DNA of 7,934 nt, taken from assembly GCA_016927635.1 (NCBI GenBank), contig JAFGMJ010000098.1, forward strand, positions 1-7,934, read 5' to 3'. Shown piece after piece: positions 1 through 5,821 of the stretch. How positions within the stretch are numbered: position 1 is the stretch's first letter; every line of letters starts with the position of its first letter. A model generated the notes under the pieces. That model ran no database searches. It was not told where the DNA came from and saw only the letters and a program-made list of their open reading frames with translations. Origin of the DNA: Actinomycetota bacterium. Its GTDB lineage: Bacteria > Actinomycetota > Humimicrobiia > Humimicrobiales > Humimicrobiaceae. A program made the position numbers and the translations under genes.

Positions 1-53
1 AAAATTAAAATTTTTCAAAAAAATCATAAATTATTATTAAAAGCATATAAGTA

Positions 54-61
54 AAAGGAGG
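54..61 (+). promoter_or_regulatory. Strong ribosome binding site that fixes a TTG start
   Basis: AAAGGAGG is a near-perfect anti-Shine-Dalgarno match. It lies 6 nt before the TTG at 68-70 and supports that TTG as the start of the permease. The first in-frame ATG downstream falls inside the first membrane segment. The remaining 53 bases to the left edge are A/T-rich, and I find no convincing -35/-10 pair or purine riboswitch core in them. Confidence 0.85.
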
Positions 62-67
62 AAGAGA

Positions 68-1444
68 TTGCGGTATTTTAAAGTCAGGGAAAGAAACACC
101 ACAGTAAGAAGAGAAATAGTTGCAGGCATAACGACTTTTATGACAATGGCTTATATTATTTTTGTTAATCCTGCAATCCTTTCCAGCGGCGGCGCAACCG
201 GCATTCCTTTTGAGGCAGCAGTAGTTGCAACATGCCTGGGTGCCGGAGTGATGAGTATTGCAATGGGCCTTATTTCCAATACTCCATTTGCACTTGCATC
301 AGGTATGGGCATAAATGCTGTAGTGACCTTTACCATTATACTTGGCCTTGGGTTGAGCTGGCAGCAGGCTATGGGCATTATAGTAATAGAGGGCATACTT
401 GTCCTGATTATGGTTGTGACAAAACTTAGAATGATACTCATGAACGCAATACCGATGGGGCTCAAGTATGCAATAGGCGTGGGCATCGGGCTATTTATAG
501 CGTTTATAGGCACACAGGAAGCCGGTTTTGTGGATATCGACCCCGTAACTGCAGTAAGGTTGGGGGATTTCACTGCACATCATACGCTGCTTGCAGCATT
601 CGGGCTTGTGCTTACCGTAATACTTATAGCATTCAAAGTCAGAGGTGGAATACTCATAGGCATAGCGGGCACTACTGTGGCAGGAATGATATTCAAAATA
701 ATACCTCTTCCAACAAGAATCGTAAGCCTTCCCACAGCAGAAAGTTTTTCCACATTCTTCAAGGCAGATATTGTCGGGGCTGTCTGGAGCAATGGAATGC
801 TCAACATTGCTGCAATAATAATGATATTTGCCCTTTTTATGACTGATTTTTTTGACACCATGGGCACAGTTATAGGCGTGGGCGAGGAGGCAGGGCTTTT
901 GGATGAGAAAGGAAACCTGCCTTCGCTGAGGCGCGTTCTATTTATTGATTCTTCTGCAGCAGTGGTCGGCGGGCTTTTCGGCTGCAGCTCAATAACCACG
1001 TATATAGAAAGCGCATCAGGGGTTTCAGAGGGGGGCAGGACCGGCATAATGCCAACATCTACCGGCGTGCTCTTTCTCCTTTCCATTTTTTTTGCTCCCT
1101 TAATTGCGGTAGTGGGTGGCGGCGTACAGGTGGCTGAAGGTGTTTACAAATATCCCGTTACAGCCCCGGCGCTTATTGTTGTAGGTTTTTTAATGATGGG
1201 TATTATATCCAGAATTGATTTTAAAGATTTTGAGATAGGCATACCTGCGTTTCTGACTATAATAATCATGCCTTTTACTTATAATATATCATATGGCATA
1301 GGTTTTGGTTTTATAAGTTATACCCTTATAAAGCTCTTCAGGGGTAAGTTCAGGCAGCTTCACCCTCTTATGATAGTTTCAAGCATTTTATTTGCAGTTG
1401 CTTTCATAGCACAGGCGCTTGCTGCAAGATTTACCGGAAGCTGA
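68..1444 (+). CDS. NCS2-family purine nucleobase permease (AzgA/PbuG type)
   Basis: This is an integral membrane transporter of the xanthine/uracil permease superfamily, AzgA subgroup (COG2252). Known members import hypoxanthine, guanine or adenine by proton symport. The 458-residue length is typical, and hydrophobic segments run almost throughout. Family landmarks are visible. The N-terminal TTVRREIVAGITTFMTMAYI (residues 11-30) is characteristic of AzgA proteins. GMGINA (79-84) lies in the TM3 region, DFFDTMGT (260-267) in the TM8 region, and SSITTYIESASGVSEGGRTG (307-326) carries the conserved glutamate (E314) of the TM10 substrate site. The start is TTG with a strong ribosome binding site 6 nt upstream, and the N-terminus aligns with the family from that point. 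The gene stands alone and converges on the aldolase with a 54-bp gap. Which purine it carries cannot be told from the sequence, so no pbuG, pbuO, ghxP or adeP symbol is given. The family call is secure and the substrate is inferred. Confidence 0.95.
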   Translation: MRYFKVRERNTTVRREIVAGITTFMTMAYIIFVNPAILSSGGATGIPFEAAVVATCLGAGVMSIAMGLISNTPFALASGMGINAVVTFTIILGLGLSWQQAMGIIVIEGILVLIMVVTKLRMILMNAIPMGLKYAIGVGIGLFIAFIGTQEAGFVDIDPVTAVRLGDFTAHHTLLAAFGLVLTVILIAFKVRGGILIGIAGTTVAGMIFKIIPLPTRIVSLPTAESFSTFFKADIVGAVWSNGMLNIAAIIMIFALFMTDFFDTMGTVIGVGEEAGLLDEKGNLPSLRRVLFIDSSAAVVGGLFGCSSITTYIESASGVSEGGRTGIMPTSTGVLFLLSIFFAPLIAVVGGGVQVAEGVYKYPVTAPALIVVGFLMMGIISRIDFKDFEIGIPAFLTIIIMPFTYNISYGIGFGFISYTLIKLFRGKFRQLHPLMIVSSILFAVAFIAQALAARFTGS

Positions 1445-1498
1445 TTTTAACTGAAAGCTAAATTATAAGGTTTTAATTTATGCGGCAAATAAAGGCAG

Positions 1499-2515
1499 TT
1501 ATTTATTTTTTATATTTGCTATGACCTGATCGGTTATCTCGTTTACGATATCTTCATATAAAAAAGTGGTAGCGCCCGGCTTAAGCCTGGGATCGGTAAA
1601 ACTGCAGGCCGTATCAGTACAGGAGAAGCATAGCGTTTTTTCAGGCGCGCACATATCCTTGCTGCCAAAGACTTCAAGTCTTTTTTTAACCACATTTTTT
1701 ACCTCTTCAAAAGCGCGAGCTATAACATCCGGAATGCTTGTGACGTCAGGCTTTTCATTTATAAGGTAATTTTTTACCCTGGCAACAGCTGCAGCCGACA
1801 TTTCCGTATAAAAATTTATTTTGCAAATCCCAAGGCTTATTGCTTTGCGGAAATCATCATCTGAAATACCCGAACCTCCGTGCAGCACCAAAGGTATGGG
1901 GACCGCCTTGCTTATGGATGAAAGCCTTTCAAAATCCAGATTGGGCTCGCCTTTATAAAAGCCATGAACATTGCCTATTGACACTGCCAGGGCATCTATG
2001 CCTGTTTCTTTAACAAATCTTTCCGCTTCGCCTACATTTGTGAAAAATTCTTCACTTGCAGCATGTGCTATCGGAGCCACCTCACCAATAACTTCTCCTC
2101 CGACATTTCCAAGTTCAGCTTCAACGCTTACATTGACAGCATTTGCAATTCTGGTTACTTCCCTGGTGGCAGCAATATTATCTTCCAGGGGCATGTGGCT
2201 GCCATCAAACATTACTGATGTAAAGCCAGCCCTTATGGCTTTAATTACCGTTTGGAAGTTTTCTCCGTGATCCAGATGAAAACAAATGGGTATGTCCACT
2301 TTTTTTGCAGCACTTATTATAATAGGCGCAATCTCTTCCAGATCGACATATCTTAAATGGACTTCTGCAATCTGCAAAATTATCGGTGAACGCTGCTCAA
2401 CGGCAGCCTCTATAAGCGTATCTATAAAACCAAGATTTGTTACATTAAAAGCTCCGACTGCATATTGGTTTTCCTTTGCGTGCTTTAAAAGATCTTTTAA
2501 ATTAATAAGGGCCAT
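1499..2515 (-). CDS. Class II ketose-bisphosphate aldolase (fructose/tagatose-bisphosphate type) with cysteine-rich C-terminal extension
   Basis: This is a zinc-dependent class II aldolase that reversibly splits a ketose bisphosphate into dihydroxyacetone phosphate and an aldehyde; it should be cytosolic. Residues 1-284 form the TIM barrel of the GatY/KbaY/FbaA group. HLDHG (80-84) supplies the catalytic Asp82 and the zinc ligand His83. H184 (GNVHG) and H212 (LHGGSG) are the other zinc ligands, and GGSG plus KINFYTE (232-238) form the phosphate-binding region. The barrel ends near FGS (283-285), where GatY/KbaY proteins of about 285 residues normally stop. This protein runs on for about 53 residues, including C289-x6-C296-x2-C299-x4-C304. 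The ATG is supported by an AGAGGA ribosome binding site 6 nt upstream, and a promoter lies in the 95-bp gap after the DUF2007 gene. Fructose-1,6-bisphosphate versus tagatose-1,6-bisphosphate specificity cannot be settled from the sequence. The family call is secure, and the function of the tail is unknown. Confidence 0.93.
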   Translation of the reverse strand: MALINLKDLLKHAKENQYAVGAFNVTNLGFIDTLIEAAVEQRSPIILQIAEVHLRYVDLEEIAPIIISAAKKVDIPICFHLDHGENFQTVIKAIRAGFTSVMFDGSHMPLEDNIAATREVTRIANAVNVSVEAELGNVGGEVIGEVAPIAHAASEEFFTNVGEAERFVKETGIDALAVSIGNVHGFYKGEPNLDFERLSSISKAVPIPLVLHGGSGISDDDFRKAISLGICKINFYTEMSAAAVARVKNYLINEKPDVTSIPDVIARAFEEVKNVVKKRLEVFGSKDMCAPEKTLCFSCTDTACSFTDPRLKPGATTFLYEDIVNEITDQVIANIKNK

Positions 2516-2521
2516 TTGGAA

Positions 2522-2527
2522 TCCTCT
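2522..2527 (-). promoter_or_regulatory. Ribosome binding site of the aldolase
   Basis: On the minus strand AGAGGA lies 6 nt before the aldolase ATG (2513-2515). Its position and strength support the chosen start. It contrasts with the genes starting at 2850 (-), 2936, 4160 and 7271, which lack a good Shine-Dalgarno sequence. Confidence 0.7.
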
Positions 2528-2567
2528 TTTCCATTTTTAATGATTGTTTATATCATGGTAAATAAAA

Positions 2568-2596
2568 AATTTATCAGATAAATAAACGGGTGTAAA
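2568..2596 (-). promoter_or_regulatory. Candidate sigma-70-type promoter for the aldolase
   Basis: Read on the minus strand, TTTACA (2591-2596) serves as the -35 box and TAAATT (2568-2573) as the -10 box, with a 17-nt spacer. A TGA immediately before the -10 gives an extended -10 (TGn). The predicted start is near 2561, giving a leader of about 45 nt that contains the AGAGGA ribosome binding site. A second extended -10-like TGATATAAA lies closer to the gene but lacks a -35 partner. Read-through from the DUF2007 gene upstream is also possible, as no terminator is visible between the two genes. The region is A/T-rich, so chance matches are a real risk. Confidence 0.45.
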
Positions 2597-2610
2597 GAAT
2601 CTGTTAAAAA

Positions 2611-2850
2611 TTAATCTTCACCATCCTCTGTCTCAAATTCAAGTAAGTCAAGCATTTCTTTTGCTTTTTTAAAATCCTGTCTGCCAACATAAAGCTTTAC
2701 GCCATTTACAAAATCCTGCGATGGATACATGCTGCCGGCATCATCTGAAAATATATATGAGGATATGCCGTTGCTCTCAAGAAACCCCCTGGCTATCTCT
2801 GCATCTATCCTGTTAAAGAAAGTTTTTAAATTTTTTAAATTATCCGTCAT
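2611..2850 (-). CDS. DUF2007-family small protein (putative signal-transducing protein)
   Basis: This 79-residue soluble protein matches the DUF2007 pattern by eye. An N-terminal strand and helix carry FFNRIDAEIARGFLESNGI (about residues 11-29), the usual 'which-residue-is-closer' ferredoxin-like half. A variable acidic loop follows (FSDDAGSMYPSQDF), then VKLYVGRQDFKKAKEMLDLL (about 51-70). DUF2007 is a widespread family without a defined biochemical role; the 'signal transducing' label in databases is only a prediction. The tail is acidic (EFETEDGED). The ATG has no recognisable Shine-Dalgarno sequence, and a TATAAT box ends only 9 nt upstream of it, so the mRNA may be nearly leaderless. The gene lies 95 bp upstream of the aldolase on the same strand and is divergent from the L,D-transpeptidase, with an 85-bp intergenic region. 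The family assignment rests on recognition by eye, without a profile search. Confidence 0.75.
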   Translation of the reverse strand: MTDNLKNLKTFFNRIDAEIARGFLESNGISSYIFSDDAGSMYPSQDFVNGVKLYVGRQDFKKAKEMLDLLEFETEDGED

Positions 2851-2859
2851 AATTATGAT

Positions 2860-2865
2860 ATTATA
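2860..2865 (-). promoter_or_regulatory. Perfect -10 box (TATAAT) upstream of the DUF2007 gene
   Basis: The minus strand reads TATAAT here, an exact -10 consensus, and the predicted transcription start (about 2853) is only 3 nt before the ATG. The -35 position has no good match (TTCCGT or neighbouring registers). On the plus strand the overlapping bases 2862-2867 read TATACT, a possible -10 for the divergent transpeptidase gene, also with a weak -35. This makes it a compact divergent promoter candidate, judged only by motif. Confidence 0.35.
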
Positions 2866-2935
2866 CTTTAGAAACAGCAGTAACGGAATAAACCTTTAAA
2901 CAAAATAAAATAAAAATGTTTTAAAGAAAATAAAA

Positions 2936-4009
2936 ATGCCAAAAAACACTTTAAAAAAAATAATTAAACAAGGGCAGGCACTCCCAGCCTTTTTATTCAA
3001 TATTTTCTCACTCTTTTTAATATCCGCATTATTTTTTACAGGCTGTTCAACAGCAATTGCAGATGTTACCGGCAGCAAAACAGAAGACACCATATATGAA
3101 AATGCGCAATCCGGCATAAAGGTTAATGAAAGCCCGGCAGAAGAAACTGCGGACATTAAAGAAAACCATGCTGAAAACAGCGAAAGTACTGCAGCTGAAC
3201 AAAACGCAAAACCTGGGGACGAATCTGTTTTGCAGGACAAACCCACTGCCGTAGCTGATAGCCCTGAAATACAAGAAAGCAGCTCTCAAATAACCTTACA
3301 GCCGCCAGGCCTGGAACTTGAAATAATTGAAGGGCCGCAATATGCGCAGGACAATAATATATGTTTTTACAGGATAAGGGCAAATGCCTGGGGCCAGCCC
3401 TATCCGCAGATAATATTTAACAGGGATGACAGCAACGGCTGCTGGGGTGAAAACATAGCCCAGGTAAATCTATTAAAAGATGAGACATTTACACTTATAT
3501 GTGATGTTTCAAACTCCCAGGGTTCTGCAGGCTCCAGCATTAATGTTGCCTGGAAGGACTATTCCGTTCAGGCAACAAATGACAGTGAACAGAAACAGCA
3601 GCAGGCAGCCGAGCAGAGCGCAAATGATAATCCGGCTAATTATTTAATAGATGTCAACCTGGCAAATCAAAAAGTCAATGTTTTTTATCTTGAAAATCTG
3701 ATTAAAAGCATGCCCTGTTCGGGCGGAAAGCCCGAAACACCCACACCGCTGGGGACTTTTAAAACGAATCAGAAAATATATTATGCATATGTCCCGAAAT
3801 TTGCTCAGGGTGCATATTACTGGACCCGCTTTTACGGGTCGTATCTTTTTCACAGTGTACCCTATGACGAGAATAAAAACCTCCTTACAGAAGAGCTTGC
3901 CAAAATCGGAACACCTGCAAGCCATGGCTGCATAAGGCTTTACCTTGAAGATGCAAAATGGATGTATGAAACTATACCTCTTGGCACTGAAGTCCAGATA
4001 CATTTGTGA
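2936..4009 (+). CDS. L,D-transpeptidase (YkuD domain), probable membrane-anchored lipoprotein
   Basis: This is an extracytoplasmic peptidoglycan-modifying enzyme. YkuD proteins form 3-3 cross-links, or attach proteins or other acceptors, through a catalytic cysteine. Domains in order: a basic N-terminus and hydrophobic core (about residues 17-36) ending in FTGC, a plausible lipobox with Cys37; an acidic, Ala/Glu/Asn/Ser-rich linker (about 38-122); an Ig-like or beta-sandwich region (about 126-207) containing C143, C169 and C189; a Gln-rich hinge (about 216-233); and the YkuD domain (about 235-357). The YkuD signature is complete: TPTPLGTF (267-274), F-H306-S, and ASHGCIRL with H330, catalytic Cys332 and Arg334. 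The ATG has only a weak AAAG-type ribosome binding site, and no better in-frame start is visible. If the cysteine is not lipidated, cleavage after the nearby AIA would be a signal peptidase I alternative. The gene stands alone between the divergent DUF2007 gene and the redox operon, with a 150-bp downstream gap. Confidence 0.92.
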   Translation: MPKNTLKKIIKQGQALPAFLFNIFSLFLISALFFTGCSTAIADVTGSKTEDTIYENAQSGIKVNESPAEETADIKENHAENSESTAAEQNAKPGDESVLQDKPTAVADSPEIQESSSQITLQPPGLELEIIEGPQYAQDNNICFYRIRANAWGQPYPQIIFNRDDSNGCWGENIAQVNLLKDETFTLICDVSNSQGSAGSSINVAWKDYSVQATNDSEQKQQQAAEQSANDNPANYLIDVNLANQKVNVFYLENLIKSMPCSGGKPETPTPLGTFKTNQKIYYAYVPKFAQGAYYWTRFYGSYLFHSVPYDENKNLLTEELAKIGTPASHGCIRLYLEDAKWMYETIPLGTEVQIHL

Positions 4010-4096
4010 TTTAGCTGATTTAAAGGACAATTTGTTAAAGAGCCCTTTTCTTTTGCTGCACAATAGTTACAAATTCCATGTTTTACTTAAAAACTG

Positions 4097-4124
4097 TTTA
4101 CAATAGTTTTATTTTGAATAAAAT
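4097..4124 (+). promoter_or_regulatory. Candidate promoter of the three-gene redox operon
   Basis: TTTACA (4097-4102) and TAAAAT (4119-4124) are each 5/6 matches to the -35 and -10 consensus, with a 16-nt spacer. Transcription would start near 4131, giving a leader of about 28 nt before the ATG at 4160. The leader has no good Shine-Dalgarno sequence. This is the best promoter match in the 150-bp gap upstream of the operon. Confidence 0.5.
4107..4123. repeat. Short AT-only inverted repeat overlapping the operon -10 box
   Basis: TTTTATT-TTG-AATAAAA is a perfect 7-bp inverted repeat with a 3-nt centre. It covers most of the spacer and -10 box of the promoter at 4097-4124. Its position would suit a repressor operator. 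Because it is made only of A/T in an A/T-rich gap, chance is a strong alternative. Confidence 0.3.
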
Positions 4125-4159
4125 ACTAAAAATATGACCAGACCTGAAAATATATAAAA

Positions 4160-5803
4160 ATGAATATTTCTGAAAGATTTCCAAAGGAAAAACAAGAATT
4201 TTTACAATATCCGACTGTTACAGTCATAGGGGCAGGTATAACAGGCTGCGCAATAGCGCGTGAACTCAGCAAATACAAACTAAGAGTGACAGTAATAGAG
4301 AAAGAAGCCGATGTCGGGTGGGGCACAAGCAAAGCCAACAGCGGACACATACATCCGGGCCATGCCAGTAAAAAAGGCTCGCTGCTTCTTTCAATGGGCC
4401 GGAGAGGGCATGTGCTTTTTGTCAAAAACGCCAGTGAGCTTTCCATTCCAATGAGAAAGATAAGCTCGAACCTGAACGCTTTTAATACAGAGCATATTAA
4501 AAAAATTGAAGAACTGCTTCAGCAGGGAAGGCAGTACAATGTACCGGGGCTAAGCATTATAACCAATGAGGGCGGCAGATTAAAAAAAATGGAGCCAAAT
4601 TTAAACGAAGATGTAATAGCTGCCCTTCACTGCAGCAATCTTTATGTGATATCGCCATATGAAGCTGTTACGGCAATATATGAAAATTCAAATGATAATG
4701 GCGTACTGTTTCTGTTAAATCATAAGGTCGAAGATATTCATTTTGACTCTGATGAAAAAAAATTTTTAATCAGAACTTCAAGCTTTAAAGATGAGCTATA
4801 TTTTAAGAAAGCAGAAACAATCTTTTCAGGAGCGCATAAAAATATAATAGCAGGGAAAAATCATAAATCAGGCAAATTTGAAAACAAAAATGAGAAAAGC
4901 ATTAAAACTTATAACAATTTTCGTTCTGTAAATGATTATATTATCAAATCAGACTATATTATAAATGCTGCAGGAGTATATGCCGATGATATTGCAAAAA
5001 TGGCCGGAGACGACTCTTTTAGCATAACAGCAATAAAAGGGCAGTATTTTCTTCTCGACAGTGACGTAAAAAATCTTGTCAATATGCTTAATATAAGAGT
5101 ATCAGACCCTGAAAACGAGGAATCAAAGGGAATGTATGTAGGGCTTACCCCTCATGGGAATTTTATATTGGGTTCCAATTACGAAGTCACAGAAAAAGAT
5201 GACACGGGCACCTCCGCGCAATCACTTGATACAATAAAAGAAAAACTGTCCCGAATGATAAATAATATACCTTTTAATAAAGTAATAACAACATTTGCAG
5301 GGGTCAGGGCATATGCAAGCACCGGTGATTTTGTCCTGGGCCCCATAAAAGCAAATAAAAGTTTTATCAACGCAGCAGGAATACAGTCGCCGGGCCTTAC
5401 CTGCGCGTTTTATATAGCTGAGGTCATTGCACAACACCTTAAAGAATGCGGCGCAAAACTTATAAATAATCCGGCTTACAATGGCCAAAGAAAAAGTCCT
5501 GTAGTTCTTGACAGGCAGGATTTCCTGGCAAACAAAGAGCTTTACAATATGAATGATAAATTCGCAGAAATAGTCTGCAGGTGTGAAAAAGTGTCCGAGG
5601 CTGAGATAATCGATGCAATCAGAAATGGAGCCACCACACTTGACAGTGTAAAATTCAGGACCAGGGCAGGAATGGGAAGATGCCAGGGCGGATACTGTAC
5701 ATTAAGGGTGGCAAAGATTTTATCCAGGGAGCTTGGAGTGAGTTTTGAAAGCATTACCAAATCGGGGCAGGATTCATTTATTGCAGGCTCAAAAATGCCA
5801 TAG
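4160..5803 (+). CDS. GlpA-like FAD-dependent dehydrogenase with C-terminal BFD-type [2Fe-2S] domain (probable anaerobic glycerol-3-phosphate dehydrogenase)
   Basis: This is a flavoprotein of the DAO/GlpA group that probably oxidises sn-glycerol-3-phosphate to dihydroxyacetone phosphate. Related hydroxy-acid oxidases such as LhgO belong to the same superfamily. Residues 18-47 form the FAD Rossmann motif: VIGAGITG (22-29) and acidic E47. DVGWGTSKANSGHIHPG (51-67) is the flavin-contact region of GlpA-type proteins. IINAAGVYADDIAKM (267-281), GVRAYASTGDFVLGP (381-395) and AAGIQSPGLT (405-414) complete the FAD fold. Residues 471-525 are a BFD-like domain with C473-x-C475 and C508-x4-C513 as [2Fe-2S] ligands. 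At 547 residues it is longer than relatives of roughly 480-500. A Lys/Asn-rich stretch at about 216-263 interrupts the fold just before INAAG and probably accounts for the excess. It is first in a three-gene operon, 18 bp before the next gene. No glpK, glpF or glpC is in the window, so the substrate is inferred from family and gene order. Confidence 0.88.
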   Translation: MNISERFPKEKQEFLQYPTVTVIGAGITGCAIARELSKYKLRVTVIEKEADVGWGTSKANSGHIHPGHASKKGSLLLSMGRRGHVLFVKNASELSIPMRKISSNLNAFNTEHIKKIEELLQQGRQYNVPGLSIITNEGGRLKKMEPNLNEDVIAALHCSNLYVISPYEAVTAIYENSNDNGVLFLLNHKVEDIHFDSDEKKFLIRTSSFKDELYFKKAETIFSGAHKNIIAGKNHKSGKFENKNEKSIKTYNNFRSVNDYIIKSDYIINAAGVYADDIAKMAGDDSFSITAIKGQYFLLDSDVKNLVNMLNIRVSDPENEESKGMYVGLTPHGNFILGSNYEVTEKDDTGTSAQSLDTIKEKLSRMINNIPFNKVITTFAGVRAYASTGDFVLGPIKANKSFINAAGIQSPGLTCAFYIAEVIAQHLKECGAKLINNPAYNGQRKSPVVLDRQDFLANKELYNMNDKFAEIVCRCEKVSEAEIIDAIRNGATTLDSVKFRTRAGMGRCQGGYCTLRVAKILSRELGVSFESITKSGQDSFIAGSKMP

Positions 5804-5821
5804 ATAATTAAAAGAGATTTT

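Noticed and set aside
1..67. Purine riboswitch upstream of the nucleobase permease
   Set aside because: I looked for the conserved purine aptamer core and paired loops; the visible 67 bases are almost all A/T without them. An element further left cannot be excluded.
151..1086. Two long minus-strand open frames (151-573 and 580-1086) opposite the permease
   Set aside because: They lie wholly antisense to a clear membrane transporter, their compositions (Pro/Ser/Thr/Ile-rich) are the mirror of its codons, and they resemble no family.
1459..1480. Possible bidirectional terminator between the convergent permease and aldolase genes
   Set aside because: TAAATTA/TAATTTA is a 7-bp stem made only of A/T with an 8-nt loop and no following T-run, so it is too weak to call.
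1971..2270. Plus-strand open frame opposite the aldolase
   Set aside because: It is antisense to conserved aldolase motifs including the zinc site, and its Ser/Thr/Ala-rich translation is typical of a shadow frame.
4022..4054. Possible terminator after the L,D-transpeptidase (AAAGG ... CCTTT followed by TCTTTT)
   Set aside because: The stem is only 5 bp with a loop of about 17 nt and an interrupted T-run, so it is unlikely to work as an intrinsic terminator.
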